Shown here piece by piece: positions 17,001 to 26,787 of a stretch of 64,000 nucleotides of DNA. This stretch comes from Crenothrix polyspora (GTDB taxonomy: Bacteria; Pseudomonadota; Gammaproteobacteria; Methylococcales; Methylomonadaceae), in NCBI RefSeq assembly GCF_900163755.1, contig NZ_FUKI01000057.1, forward strand, positions 5,247-69,246. Reading direction: 5' to 3'. How positions within the stretch are numbered: position 1 is the stretch's first letter; each line of letters begins with the position of its first letter. The notes under the pieces were generated by a model that made no database searches, was not told where the DNA came from, and worked only from the letters and a program-made list of their open reading frames with translations. Position numbers and translations under genes: made by a program.

Positions 17001-17498
17001 CTAAATAAGCTGCCCTAAGGCAAATGCACCTAAATAAGTTGAAATAAAATAGAATAATGCTAACGCAATACCGGCGGCCGTATTAACAATAACGGTTCGT
17101 TTAAAAATATAGACCACCACAGCAAAATCCCACAGAAACAAAAGACCTAATAAGTAATAACTTAACGCCGACTCGCTCACTGTTAACCAAACCATTACTG
17201 GAACAATCGCAACCGAAATAACGTTGGCACAAAATAAAATCGCTGTGGTTATTTGCAGGTAAACAGAAAGCGTTTTATTTAAAAACAACATAAAACCCAA
17301 AAACAGCAAGGTTAAAACCGTTTCTATACCAACCTCGAAAAATGCTTCGAGTGGATCATCGGACATATTAGCTTGCATAAAATATTCTATAACAAAAGAA
17401 AACAGCAAATTTTGTCTAAAAAATGCCGCTGACTTAGGTAAGTCCAGTGGATTTGTTTTTAGCCAACACAGCGGCAAAAAGAGTTTTATAAGATCCAT
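17001..17498 (-). CDS. Predicted inner-membrane protein, function unknown
   Basis: 165 residues with about four hydrophobic segments (about 60-75, 80-105, 115-135, 140-165), an arrangement reminiscent of Yip1-domain proteins, but no motif is decisive. The N-terminal ~55 residues are less hydrophobic and include FFRQNLLFSFVIEYFMQANMSDDPLEAFFEVG. It follows the dynamin-like GTPase gene by 66 bases on the same strand, so they may be co-expressed. Confidence 0.6.
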   Translation of the reverse strand: MDLIKLFLPLCWLKTNPLDLPKSAAFFRQNLLFSFVIEYFMQANMSDDPLEAFFEVGIETVLTLLFLGFMLFLNKTLSVYLQITTAILFCANVISVAIVPVMVWLTVSESALSYYLLGLLFLWDFAVVVYIFKRTVIVNTAAGIALALFYFISTYLGAFALGQLI

Positions 17499-17564
17499 AA
17501 CTGTTTTAAGGTTAAACAGAGCGTGTGAATATTAGAATCTAATTAATAGCATATTTACTGACAC

Positions 17565-18932
17565 TTACGGCTGCATCTTATCGTGATACGTACCAAAACG
17601 ATCATTCAATGATTGCACCAACTCTTGGGTTTTATCGGATAATTGCACCAAACGCAGTTTCATTTTTTTATTCCAGCCTACGGGTTCAGAACTTGGCAGC
17701 ATAATGCGTGTAAAAGTCAGGTTTTTTTCAAAAAGCCCTGCCAAATTTTCCATGAGCCGTAGCGTGGCTTGCCGTTCAACTAAGTGTTTCGTAGTAATTT
17801 TTGCAAAAAGCTTATTAAACATCAGGTGCAACGGTATCATGATTGCAACCACCACAGCGAGAATTATCGGCCCTGTAACAGGATCTATCAAAAACTCCAA
17901 AAAGCCTATTTGCACTTCTGCTACCACCGCTAAGCAGGCAATAAAGCCAAGCACCACTAGGCTGGACATATTTGAACGCTCTTTCCAACTGGCAATGTTT
18001 TGCTTAACTTCGGGTATTATTACAGTTTCAAGCGCCTGTATATTGGCGGTAAGTGCATGCAAAATACGGTACGATCGGTTATGATCCACGTTATCCATGC
18101 GCTGATCGATAGCGGCAAAATCAATTCTGTTGCTTGGGCTATTAGTACCCTGATGATTGGGTACTACGATAAACTGGCCAGTATCTAAACCAAACTCAGC
18201 CAATTTTCGCTGCCAAGAGGCAATCAGATCGTCGTGTCGAGTGGGATAAAAAGTGGGCGCTGGCCCGTCAATTAAATAAATAAATTTATTAAAATCTTGC
18301 TGTTGACTAATATGCTCTATCAACTCTTCAATAAGCGGGGTGCTGGTGTCAAAAATATCGGTAAAGACAAACACCAGATCGGAATTCTCAACCACATGCC
18401 GAGTCAATAGTGAAATAACAGGACTATTTGCAGCGGCACTCATATTAGGTGCATCAATAAATAATCGTTCTTTTAAACGATCACTGTTAAGGGTACGCAA
18501 TTCCAAATAGGCATTAATGCGACTGCCTTCGCCCGCTTGCTTTTCCTCAATTTTATGACTGATTTGATAAAATGGATAGCGATGATCAACATCTAATGCC
18601 GTACCTGGCAAAATAGTTGAAGCAGCTTGATTATTATGCAATAACACCGTAAATTTATGATGCGCGGCTTGGATGCCAGAAAACAATTGCTCCGAACCGA
18701 AGTAGCTATTAATAAACCGAGATTTGGCGGTAGAATTACCGCCGATTAAACTCACAATTGGCCACCATGAATTTTTTCTGGCAGTGGTCTCGTCTTTATC
18801 AATAAGTCCTAAATCAAATTCAATCTGATCCAACTCCTGAAAAATTTTTGCCGCCTTTAATAATATCGGATTGTCATTAGCAAAGTGTTTTTCAAGATTG
18901 AGCAGGTACTTACTCACTGTCTTTTCAGTCAT
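17565..18932 (-). CDS. Dynamin-like / EHD-like membrane GTPase with variant P-loop
   Basis: 455 residues. An N-terminal helical region (1-55) leads to a P-loop-like GGNSTAKS (64-71), where Ala replaces the usual Gly before Lys. It continues FINSYFG, a FTVLLH switch region (about 94-99), DAPN (160-163) in place of DxPG, and VFVFTDIFDTST with a downstream FIYLIDG. Two adjacent hydrophobic segments (about 325-350 and 355-378) would anchor it in the membrane, followed by a helical C-terminus. The order of parts matches bacterial dynamin-family GTPases that remodel membranes. Whether it hydrolyses GTP is uncertain given the altered motifs. Confidence 0.7.
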   Translation of the reverse strand: MTEKTVSKYLLNLEKHFANDNPILLKAAKIFQELDQIEFDLGLIDKDETTARKNSWWPIVSLIGGNSTAKSRFINSYFGSEQLFSGIQAAHHKFTVLLHNNQAASTILPGTALDVDHRYPFYQISHKIEEKQAGEGSRINAYLELRTLNSDRLKERLFIDAPNMSAAANSPVISLLTRHVVENSDLVFVFTDIFDTSTPLIEELIEHISQQQDFNKFIYLIDGPAPTFYPTRHDDLIASWQRKLAEFGLDTGQFIVVPNHQGTNSPSNRIDFAAIDQRMDNVDHNRSYRILHALTANIQALETVIIPEVKQNIASWKERSNMSSLVVLGFIACLAVVAEVQIGFLEFLIDPVTGPIILAVVVAIMIPLHLMFNKLFAKITTKHLVERQATLRLMENLAGLFEKNLTFTRIMLPSSEPVGWNKKMKLRLVQLSDKTQELVQSLNDRFGTYHDKMQP

Positions 18933-19226
18933 GGATAGATCCTTGTTTGTTATATTTTTATAGCTATACTCAACGTAGCCTAGCGCGGGAATATTACAAC
19001 CATCGCCAATGCTTTAACTTAACGGTAATTATTATTTTTCGTATCATTAGCGGCCTCAGTGTCTTTTAACGCCGAGAACAAAGGCCTTATTTGCTTGATA
19101 ATAACTCGATAATACAAAAAACACGAACAATGTTAAAGGTATTTTATTGGAGTAGAATTGTAAACCGCACCATGATTTTTTTTTGCATGCACACAACTGC
19201 GCTGTAAAGCCTGTTTAGACTTTGAC

Positions 19227-19670
19227 ATGACTGATATACCGACAAAAATGCTGAGACAATCACACATTAACCACCTGCTCACCTTGCGTTATTTTGTGAT
19301 TAACACACTGATGATAACCATTTTAACGGGGTGTTCATCTTTAGGTACTTACGGCACTAAAGGACAATCCAAAGAAGATTTTATCCGCTATGTAGAAGAA
19401 GTGTTTCGCTTACAAAATAAAATGACCAGCGAAATGATGGCATTGTCTGATGATGACGCTACAACGCCATGCAATCCCTCCTTATCGCATGCCGAACAGC
19501 AGATGCAAACGGTGTGTGCTGACTTAAATGAATATGTATCCCGTGACATCGACGGGTTAAGCACAGGGCTTTTATTACGAAGGCGAGTTGAAAAATCTGC
19601 GGTAAGCTGTGAAAAAGCCGCACTTGCCATTGACGTTTTATTAAAAAAATACAGCGCGTCAGCGCATTAA
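19227..19670 (+). CDS. Small predicted lipoprotein, function unknown
   Basis: 147 residues. A hydrophobic stretch ends in ILTGCSS, a good lipobox with cysteine near residue 36, longer than usual, so translation may start at the internal ATG 19248. The mature part is helical ([22 protein letters not shown]) with two or three more cysteines. Its stop overlaps that of the convergent nadB (TTAA, 19667-19670). I do not recognise the family. Confidence 0.65.
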   Translation: MTDIPTKMLRQSHINHLLTLRYFVINTLMITILTGCSSLGTYGTKGQSKEDFIRYVEEVFRLQNKMTSEMMALSDDDATTPCNPSLSHAEQQMQTVCADLNEYVSRDIDGLSTGLLLRRRVEKSAVSCEKAALAIDVLLKKYSASAH

Positions 19671-21283
19671 TTTTTTACAAATATGGCGGGTGTCAAAATA
19701 CTATTTTGTGCCGGTCGGCTATCATCTGTTTCAGGGTAATCCAAGGTATAGTGCAGACCTCGGCTTTCTTTGCGTAATAAAGCACAGCGCACAATCAACT
19801 CGGCCACAATCACCAAATTACGTAGTTCCAATAAATCACTGGTCACTCGAAAATTACCGTAATACTCAGCAATTTCTTTTTGCAGCAATTCTATGCGGCT
19901 CATCGCTCTGTACAAGCGCTTATCGGTTCTGACAATACCAACATAATCCCACATAAAATGGCGCAGCTCATTCCAATTATGCGACACCACCACTTCTTCA
20001 TCAGAATCACTGACCTTGGATTCATCCCAATCTGCGATAGCACCAACCGATGGAATAGTGTCAATATTGCGTAAAATATCTTCACTGGCACGGTCTGCAA
20101 ACACCAAACATTCTAATAATGAATTACTCGCCATACGATTAGCACCGTGTAAGCCCGTACTGGCCACCTCACCCACCGCATACAAATTAGCAATGTCTGT
20201 ACGGGCGTAGCTGTCGGTCATCACACCACCGCAAGTATAATGTGCAGCAGGAACAACAGGAATGGGCTGCTCGGTAATATCAATACCAAACGCCAGACAT
20301 TGCTGGTAAATCATCGGAAAATGTTCGCGAATAAAAGCTTCGGACTTATGACTGATATCCAGATAAACACAATCCAGGCCACGTTTTTTCATTTCATGGT
20401 CAATAGCGCGAGCAACAATGTCTCTGGGCGCTAACTCAGCGCGTGCATCAAAATGCTGCATAAACGCTGAGCCATCCGGTAAAATAAGCTTACCGCCCTC
20501 ACCTCTTAACGCCTCGCTAATAAGAAACGAACTGCCTTTGGGGTCGTACAAACACGTAGGATGAAACTGCATAAACTCCATATTGCTGACCCGACAACCC
20601 GCCCGCCATGCCAAAGCAATGCCGTCACCGGTTGAGCTTTGCGGATTAGTGCTGTACAGATACACTTTACTAGCCCCACCAGTAGCCAATACCACCACGC
20701 GTGCGGCAATGGTTTTTACTTGTTGGTGCTTACTATCCAGCACATACGCGCCCTGCACTGTTTTTTCGGTACAGGAGACAGTTTTAGTAATTAATTCAAT
20801 GACATTATGATTTTCTAATAAATCAATATTACTGTGTTCACGGGCACGTTCAATTAACGACAATGACACCGCCTTGCCAGTCGCATCGGCCGCATGTACA
20901 ACACGGCGATGCGAATGCCCGCCTTCGCGTGTTAAATGCAGTTTTGTCTCGCCCGAATTGGTTTTTTCTTCGGTAAAGTTCACACCTTGCTGGCGTAACC
21001 AATCAATGGAATTTTTACCTTCAGTGACCGTTAAGCGCACGATTTCAGGGTCGCACAGCCCAGCTCCCGCATTGAGCGTATCGTCTATGTGCGATTCAAT
21101 CGAATCATCCGCATCAAAGACCGCTGAAATGCCACCCTGGGCATAATGCGTGCTGCCTGCGGTTAGGGCAAACTTGGATAAAACAGCAACGCGCGGGCAA
21201 TGTTCGGCCAGTTTAAGCGCTAGACTTAAACCCGCTGCACCGCTACCAATGATAAGAATATCGTATGTTGTAGATAAAGACAT
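19667..21283 (-). CDS. nadB: L-aspartate oxidase
   Basis: 538 residues from ATG 21283, matching the usual ~540. The FAD-binding motif [17 protein letters not shown] is at the N-terminus, followed by [28 protein letters not shown] and [15 protein letters not shown] with the [17 protein letters not shown] segment. It oxidises aspartate to iminoaspartate in the first step of NAD synthesis. The frame continues 13 codons further 5', but the conserved start is [13 protein letters not shown]. Divergent from rpoE, as in many gammaproteobacteria. Confidence 0.94.
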   Translation of the reverse strand: MSLSTTYDILIIGSGAAGLSLALKLAEHCPRVAVLSKFALTAGSTHYAQGGISAVFDADDSIESHIDDTLNAGAGLCDPEIVRLTVTEGKNSIDWLRQQGVNFTEEKTNSGETKLHLTREGGHSHRRVVHAADATGKAVSLSLIERAREHSNIDLLENHNVIELITKTVSCTEKTVQGAYVLDSKHQQVKTIAARVVVLATGGASKVYLYSTNPQSSTGDGIALAWRAGCRVSNMEFMQFHPTCLYDPKGSSFLISEALRGEGGKLILPDGSAFMQHFDARAELAPRDIVARAIDHEMKKRGLDCVYLDISHKSEAFIREHFPMIYQQCLAFGIDITEQPIPVVPAAHYTCGGVMTDSYARTDIANLYAVGEVASTGLHGANRMASNSLLECLVFADRASEDILRNIDTIPSVGAIADWDESKVSDSDEEVVVSHNWNELRHFMWDYVGIVRTDKRLYRAMSRIELLQKEIAEYYGNFRVTSDLLELRNLVIVAELIVRCALLRKESRGLHYTLDYPETDDSRPAQNSILTPAIFVKN

Positions 21284-21379
21284 AAAGTGAAAATTACCAT
21301 CCCATCTGTGGCTTAGTCGCATTAGTTCGGCGATAATAAAGCTTTTTAGGGTGATAGCAATTATTTTTTACCCACTATA

Positions 21380-21406
21380 GAACTTATAGAAGTTAATTTT
21401 GTCTCT
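21380..21406 (+). promoter_or_regulatory. Possible sigma-E-type promoter of rpoE
   Basis: GAACTT (21380-21385), 16 bases, then TCTCT (21402-21406), resembling the sigma-E -35/-10 pattern (GGAACTT / TCTGA-like), 19 bases before the GTG of rpoE. Autoregulation of rpoE is usual in the family; the assignment is by pattern only. Confidence 0.5.
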
Positions 21407-21424
21407 TCAACATAAAACTAAATC

Positions 21425-22015
21425 GTGAATAGCCATAACAAACAAAGTGAACAACTCGACGAAGACTTAGTCACCAAAGTCCAGCAGGGCGACAAAAAAT
21501 CTTTTGACCTATTGGTTATAAAATATCAGCACAGAATTATTCAGCTGGTTAACCGTTATGTCAAAGATCCAAGTGAAGCGCAAGATGTGGCTCAAGAAAC
21601 CTTTGTTAAGGCGTACAGGGCGCTCGGTGGTTTCAGAGGCGAATCGGCGTTTTATACTTGGCTATACCGCATTGCTATTAATACTGCAAAAAATTATTTA
21701 GTGGCACGCACGCGGCGCAGCTCCGATTATGAAGTGGATATCGACGATGCGGAGTCTTTTGAGAATGCGCCACAATTACAAGGTTTAGAAACCCCTGAAC
21801 GCTTGCTGATGAGTCAAGAGATTGTAGACACAATTAAAACAGCGATTGAAAAACTACCCGAAGAAATGCGCGTTGCCTTTATGCTACGCGAATTTGAAGG
21901 TATGAGTTATGAAGAGATTGCTGAGGCAATGGATTGTCCTGTAGGTACGATAAGATCGCGCCTGTTTAGAGCGCGTGAAGCTATCGATAGTAAGTTAACC
22001 CCCTTATTAGATTAA
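21425..22015 (+). CDS. rpoE: RNA polymerase sigma-E factor (RpoE/AlgU)
   Basis: 196-residue ECF sigma factor for envelope stress. Region 2 carries FDLLVIKYQHRIIQLVNRYVKDPSEAQDVAQETFVKAYRAL (about 24-64) and FYTWLYRIAINTAKN (about 74-88), while region 4 has MSYEEIAEAMDCPVGTIRSRLFRAREAI (about 161-188). Very close to E. coli RpoE in length and motifs. Start is GTG 21425 with a poor ribosome-binding site. It is followed 12 bases later by its anti-sigma gene. Confidence 0.95.
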   Translation: MNSHNKQSEQLDEDLVTKVQQGDKKSFDLLVIKYQHRIIQLVNRYVKDPSEAQDVAQETFVKAYRALGGFRGESAFYTWLYRIAINTAKNYLVARTRRSSDYEVDIDDAESFENAPQLQGLETPERLLMSQEIVDTIKTAIEKLPEEMRVAFMLREFEGMSYEEIAEAMDCPVGTIRSRLFRAREAIDSKLTPLLD

Positions 22016-22027
22016 CGGTGATTTTAG

Positions 22028-22567
22028 ATGCACGAACATACAAATGAGAAAATTTCTCAATTTCTTGATAATGAGCTCAATGCCAATGAGTCGATGACTT
22101 TAATGCAGCAGATGCTTTTAGATAAAGATTTAAAAAACAGGCTACTACGCTATGAAGCCATTGGACAGGCGCTAAAAACAGAAACCTTTATCCTGCCCAG
22201 AGCTGATTTTTTAGATCGAATTCATCAAGAACTTGAACACGAACCGGTTTATTTGTTGCCGCAGCGCAAACAGCCGTTAACCATTAAGCCACAACACAAA
22301 ATGCTGGCATTAGTCGCCTCTGCTGCCTTAATTGCTGTCATTTTACCCAAAGATGTAACGACAATAAATGGCTCGCAAATGAAAGCGGCATCAGCGATGA
22401 CACAGGCACAGCGACAAGCCAAAAAAAATCCAGAGGGCATTATTAAACAGTTACCGCTGAATACACAAATTAATGATTATATGCAGGCTCAAAGTAAAAA
22501 TGCCGTACCAACTGCCGATAAATCAGCAAGTCATATTGCAGAAACTGCCGCCTTTAACAGAAAATAA
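22028..22567 (+). CDS. rseA: Anti-sigma-E factor RseA
   Basis: 179 residues. The N-terminal sigma-binding domain (EKISQFLDNELNANESMTLMQQML...LLRYEAIGQALK, about 7-56) matches RseA/MucA, followed by one membrane segment (MLALVASAALIAVILP, about 95-110) and a periplasmic tail of ~70 residues that DegS-type proteases would cut. Shorter than E. coli RseA (216). rseB, normally next, is absent here: the next gene is a DegP-type protease after a 477-base gap. Confidence 0.88.
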   Translation: MHEHTNEKISQFLDNELNANESMTLMQQMLLDKDLKNRLLRYEAIGQALKTETFILPRADFLDRIHQELEHEPVYLLPQRKQPLTIKPQHKMLALVASAALIAVILPKDVTTINGSQMKAASAMTQAQRQAKKNPEGIIKQLPLNTQINDYMQAQSKNAVPTADKSASHIAETAAFNRK

Positions 22568-23044
22568 CGCTGTATTTTTAAGCCTTAAAGACATAACGCA
22601 GGAGTAACACACGTCTTCAGCAGTGCAGCAACTAAAATCACTGCACTTTTCAGTAGTCGTTAAGGGGCGGTTACTGACTGAAGACCACTGTTATTTTACT
22701 CCCAGCCAATATAAGCGCATTTACCCATTCTAAAAACCCACAGGCCACCGTTGAGGAAAAAACGCCCTCTGCTGATAGAGAGAATTGAGACGAGGACAAT
22801 AAAATTAACCCGCTAAATCTCTCTCATCCGTAAGCTTCTCACTCTGAAAAAGAGTCTGCTGTTAACTTAAATAACAGTGCTACGCGGCACTTACCCCATC
22901 GATATTAGCTTTAAAATGTATCGACTCACCCAATAAATCAGCACTATACTGTACAAGAAATTTATAGTATTCACTTTAGCTGGTAATATTACAGGTGTAA
23001 TACTTAAATAACTGTTTTGTCACTGTTTGTAGAATGAGGAATTT
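22568..23044. other. Intergenic region between rseA and the DegP-type protease gene
   Basis: 477 bases with no convincing gene and no trace of rseB. A GTGCAG...CTGCAC hairpin near 22624-22650 may end the rpoE-rseA transcript. A protease promoter is expected in the last 100 bases, but no strong sigma-E match was found there. Confidence 0.5.
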
Positions 23045-24466
23045 ATGCTCAAAAAATTAAGTTGGTATTTTTTTCTGGTTATTTTGTTTTCTGAACCGAC
23101 CCGTGCTGAATTACCAGATTTCACCCAAATGGTAAAAGCCAATGGCACGGCTATCGTTAATATCAGCACAACTCAAAAGGCCAATGCCTTGGAGATGGAT
23201 GCCGCAATTAAACAACAAATGCCCGAAGGCATCCCACCTGAAATGGAAGAGTTATTCAAACATTTCTTAGAAAACCCTAATGGCCAAGGCGGCGGTGCGC
23301 CAGGTGGCTCTGCGCCAGAAGAAGCACAATCACTAGGATCAGGCTTTATTATTTCGCAAGATGGCTTTGTCTTAACCAACCACCACGTAGTAAAAGATGC
23401 TGCTGAAATTGTGGTTAAACTGACCGACAGAAGAGAATTGGTTGCTAAATTAATCGGCTCTGATGCGCGTACCGATATTGCCCTACTCAAAGTAAATGCA
23501 ACCGGTTTACCTGTCGTTAACATAGGTTCAGCGGCACAACTTCAGGTTGGTGAATGGGTGTTAGCTATCGGCTCACCGTTTGGCTTTGAACAATCTGCGA
23601 CTGCCGGTATCGTTAGCGCCAAAGGCCGAAGCCTACCAGGCGGTAATTATGTGCCTTTTATTCAGACCGATGTTGCGATAAATCCAGGTAACTCAGGCGG
23701 ACCACTGTTTAATATGAAAGGCGAAGTAGTCGGCATTAACTCACAAATTTACAGCCGCACCGGTGGCTTCATGGGGCTTTCATTCTCTATCCCGATGGAT
23801 ATTGCTATGAACGTGGTTAATCAAATCAAGTCCAATGGTAAAGCCTCGCACGGCTGGCTAGGTGTGCAAATTCAAGATGTCACACGGCAATTGGCAGAAT
23901 CTTTTGGTATGAAAAAACCACAAGGTGCGTTGATTTCCAAGGTATTGCCTAACAGTCCTGCCGAAAAAGCCAGCTTGCAAATTGGCGACGTTATTACTGA
24001 GTTTAATGGTCAGCAAATCGAAAAATCCGGCGATTTACCACCGATGGTAGGTGTAACACCCATTAACGAAGAAGCAACCTTAACCATCATCAGACAAGGT
24101 GATACTGAAAAAGTAAACTTTAAAATCGGTTTATTACCCGATCAAGATGAAAAAATAGTTGAAAGTAAAGCAGAGAAAAAACCCACTAATAAACTGGGTA
24201 TTAGCGTTAGTAATTTAACCCCCGAACAAACGGAAGCCTTGCAAAATATTACCGGCGGTGTATTGGTTCAAGAAGTCGGTAAGGGCTCAGCACGCGATGC
24301 CGGCATTATGCGTGGCGATGTAATTTTACGCATACAAAACAAAGTGATTAATGATACCGATGACTTTAATAAAGCCATTAATAATATGGCTGAGGGCAAA
24401 TCGGTTGCGGTATTAATACAGCGTCGTGGTAGCCCAATATTCCTTGCATTAAAAATCGGCAAATAA
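23045..24466 (+). CDS. mucD: Periplasmic Do-type serine protease (DegP/MucD)
   Basis: 473 residues. A signal peptide ends near TRA-ELP (about 21), followed by a trypsin-like domain with catalytic His114 (TNHHVV), Asp144 (ARTDIALLK) and Ser217 (GNSGGPLF), then two PDZ domains (about 280-370 and 385-470). It degrades or refolds damaged envelope proteins. A Gly/Pro-rich insert (NPNGQGGGAPGGSAPEE, about 77-93) sits in the LA-loop region. Its position after rpoE-rseA matches MucD of Pseudomonas, so sigma-E control is likely. Confidence 0.92.
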   Translation: MLKKLSWYFFLVILFSEPTRAELPDFTQMVKANGTAIVNISTTQKANALEMDAAIKQQMPEGIPPEMEELFKHFLENPNGQGGGAPGGSAPEEAQSLGSGFIISQDGFVLTNHHVVKDAAEIVVKLTDRRELVAKLIGSDARTDIALLKVNATGLPVVNIGSAAQLQVGEWVLAIGSPFGFEQSATAGIVSAKGRSLPGGNYVPFIQTDVAINPGNSGGPLFNMKGEVVGINSQIYSRTGGFMGLSFSIPMDIAMNVVNQIKSNGKASHGWLGVQIQDVTRQLAESFGMKKPQGALISKVLPNSPAEKASLQIGDVITEFNGQQIEKSGDLPPMVGVTPINEEATLTIIRQGDTEKVNFKIGLLPDQDEKIVESKAEKKPTNKLGISVSNLTPEQTEALQNITGGVLVQEVGKGSARDAGIMRGDVILRIQNKVINDTDDFNKAINNMAEGKSVAVLIQRRGSPIFLALKIGK

Positions 24467-24497
24467 TACCTTAGCTGCTAGACTGTACGTCAAAACG

Positions 24498-24532
24498 CTC
24501 TTGTATCTTACAACAGTAAAGATGCAAGAGCA
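24498..24532 (+). terminator. Hairpin after the DegP-type protease gene
   Basis: GCTCTTGTATCTT pairs with AAGATGCAAGAGC (one mismatch) across a short loop, about 30 bases after the protease stop. No strong T tract, so termination efficiency is unclear. Confidence 0.55.
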
Positions 24533-24649
24533 CTCACACTAGCCACAATTGTTTTTAGCAACCATATTTTTATACCTAATCCAGGCAATTGGTGATAGAT
24601 TAGCGAGTTAAAATCCGCTCTATTTCAACTGCTTCAATGGAATCTACTC

Positions 24650-25345
24650 ATGACAATTAAACAACTTTTTGCACCTTGCACACTGATTGTTTTATTAACA
24701 AGTTGTGCCGGTGAATACCAAAACAACTATCCCGCACCTGTCTACGGAGGTGATATTCCCGCCCCTCCACCCCCTGTATATAAACCTATTGCCCCGCCAC
24801 CTACAGTAGTTACCAAGCCTTTAAAAGAGTTTAACCCGCACGCTGTCCCTATAGAAATAACACCCGACCCCGTCAGACAAAAACCGAAACCCCCAAGACC
24901 GATACCAGAAGAAAAAGTAGAAGAGCTGCCGCCATTCGTTGAAGAAAACCCTGTACCCGTACCAGAAGTACCCGCAGAACCAGACACACCCGTAGCCTTT
25001 ACACCGCTAGAGTCCAATGCACACTTATCTGCGCCAGTTAATGCTTTGGTATTGGCTGCCAAGCAAGATACTGACCGCGGCAATCCAGAAGCGGCTGGTG
25101 TCGCTCTTGAACGCGCCATTAGAATTGAACCCAGAAATGCCACCTTGTATTACAAACTGGCAGTGGCAAGACTTAACCAATCGCAACCGCGTTTAGCTGA
25201 AGATTTGGCTAAAAAAGCCGCGCTATTAGCATCAGAGGATAGGGAATTAAAAAAACATAGCTGGCTGTTAATTGCCAAGGCCAGAGAGTTACTGAGCAAT
25301 CCAGAAGGCGCTAAAGCAGCAAGAAAAAAAGCGGAGGGATTTTAA
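24650..25345 (+). CDS. Proline-rich lipoprotein with TPR-like C-terminus
   Basis: 231 residues. The lipobox LLTSC gives Cys19. Residues about 25-120 are very Pro-rich (PAPPPPVYKPIAPPP, VPEVPAEPDTP), likely a flexible spacer through the periplasm. The C-terminal ~100 residues form TPR-like helices (LVLAAKQDTDRGNPEAAGVALERAIRIEPRNATLYYKLAVARLNQ). Likely anchored in the outer membrane as an adaptor, possibly with peptidoglycan or penicillin-binding proteins, by analogy to other TPR lipoproteins. Its specific role is unknown. Confidence 0.8.
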   Translation: MTIKQLFAPCTLIVLLTSCAGEYQNNYPAPVYGGDIPAPPPPVYKPIAPPPTVVTKPLKEFNPHAVPIEITPDPVRQKPKPPRPIPEEKVEELPPFVEENPVPVPEVPAEPDTPVAFTPLESNAHLSAPVNALVLAAKQDTDRGNPEAAGVALERAIRIEPRNATLYYKLAVARLNQSQPRLAEDLAKKAALLASEDRELKKHSWLLIAKARELLSNPEGAKAARKKAEGF

Positions 25346-25372
25346 AAACAGGTACGCCATATCCAGATAGCC

Positions 25373-25401
25373 ACGCGTGTTGGCTTAAATCCAACACGCG
25401 T
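25373..25401. terminator. Bidirectional-type hairpin between lipoprotein and tetR genes
   Basis: Perfect 11-bp stem ACGCGTGTTGG / CCAACACGCGT with a 7-base loop, lying between two convergent genes. No long T tract on either side. Confidence 0.65.
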
Positions 25402-25474
25402 AGCCAACCCAAGCAGCTCTCCAGATTAAGCGAAGTCTCTCAACAAAATCTGGACAACTAACTTTAAAGCATTA

Positions 25475-26077
25475 CTAACGTTTGTTAGCAATTACGTTCC
25501 AGGCAGAAAGCCAGGTTTGTGCTTGGTAGGCATCGGCTTTTTTATCTAACTCGCGAGACAACACCGAGCGCAAGGTATTATTAATAATCCCGAAAAAATG
25601 TGTATTAATCAGAGCCGAATCTACATTGCGGATTTCTCCGGCTTTAATGCCCGCTTGAATGATCTTAATGATTTTAACAAAAGCAGCCGATTCCATCAGC
25701 GGTTTTTCGTCAGGCAAAAATTCGTTAAATCTTAGCAATAACAAAAAGCGCATCACGTCGGGCGCGTCATCGGTCAATTTAAATAATAAATCCACAATAC
25801 CGCGCAACTGTTCGGATGATTTTTGATTACGGCGACGAATATCATCAATAGAGATATTCAAGCTATCAATAATATTAGCGTACAAAGCCGCTGCAATCGC
25901 GTATTTAGTGGGAAAATGTTGATACAGAATCGCCAGGGTTTTTATGCCCGCAGCCTGTTTGATATCAATTAACGAGGTATTAAAATAGCCTTTTTCAGTA
26001 AATAACTTTAAAGCTGCCAGTAATATTTGATCCTGTGTGTCAACGGTTGTATGCGTATCTAGTTTTTCTTGATCCAT
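25475..26077 (-). CDS. TetR/AcrR family transcriptional regulator
   Basis: 200 residues. The N-terminal helix-turn-helix is typical: QILLAALKLFTEKGYFNTSLIDIKQAAGIKTLAILYQHFPTKYAIAAAL (about 17-66). The ligand-binding C-terminal half is diverse, so its target is unknown. It stands alone, with pgsA following at 144 bases on the same strand; neither neighbour points to an obvious regulated efflux or catabolic gene. Confidence 0.88.
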   Translation of the reverse strand: MDQEKLDTHTTVDTQDQILLAALKLFTEKGYFNTSLIDIKQAAGIKTLAILYQHFPTKYAIAAALYANIIDSLNISIDDIRRRNQKSSEQLRGIVDLLFKLTDDAPDVMRFLLLLRFNEFLPDEKPLMESAAFVKIIKIIQAGIKAGEIRNVDSALINTHFFGIINNTLRSVLSRELDKKADAYQAQTWLSAWNVIANKR

Positions 26078-26220
26078 TCTTCTTCTGTCGTAACGTATCC
26101 AATGGGCTATATAGGTATTTTTTAAAGCCCAAGCGGCTGATTTTTATCTTGCTATATAGTAGTAGGGCTTAACGCAAAAGCATCAATCTGAACGTTGTAT
26201 GCGCTAATGATGTATATGTG

Positions 26221-26787
26221 TTAATTATTTTCCGATAATACCGAAAAAGCTGCTTTTAAGTAGCTAATCATAGACCATAATGTCAGTATGGCCGCGATGT
26301 ACAGCAATGTATAACCGCAATAATTGATAGGAATACCTAACAAATCTTCGCGGTAAAGTAGCATACCAATGGCCAGCATCTGCGCCGAGGTTTTCCACTT
26401 ACCTAGTTGCGATACCTTAACCGTCGCTTGTTGACCAATTTCTGCCATCCATTCCCGCAGCGATGCAATAGTGATTTCTCTACCAATAATAATCGCTGCC
26501 GGAATAGCCAAGGCGGCACTGGCTTGTTGTTGCACTAATAATACCAGCACAATAGCCACCATCAACTTATCGGCCACAGGGTCTAAGAAAGCACCGAACG
26601 GGGTTTCTAACTGCATTTTTCGAGCAAAATAGCCATCTAACCAATCAGTAATACCCGCCGCCAAAAATATAAACATACAGGCCACGTTAGCGTTTTGCCA
26701 GGGCAAGTAAAAAACTACCGCTAACAAAGGTATTAACGCGATCCTCAGGAGTGTTAAATTGGTCGGTAAGTTAAATTCAATTTTCAT
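26221..26787 (-). CDS. pgsA: CDP-diacylglycerol--glycerol-3-phosphate 3-phosphatidyltransferase
   Basis: 188-residue membrane enzyme that makes phosphatidylglycerol phosphate. The CDP-alcohol phosphotransferase motif Dx2DGx2ARx8Gx3Dx3D is intact in ITDWLDGYFARKM...FGAFLDPVADK (about 46-72). About five membrane segments. It starts inside the uvrC 3' end (11-base overlap), the usual uvrC-pgsA arrangement. Confidence 0.94.
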   Translation of the reverse strand: MKIEFNLPTNLTLLRIALIPLLAVVFYLPWQNANVACMFIFLAAGITDWLDGYFARKMQLETPFGAFLDPVADKLMVAIVLVLLVQQQASAALAIPAAIIIGREITIASLREWMAEIGQQATVKVSQLGKWKTSAQMLAIGMLLYREDLLGIPINYCGYTLLYIAAILTLWSMISYLKAAFSVLSENN

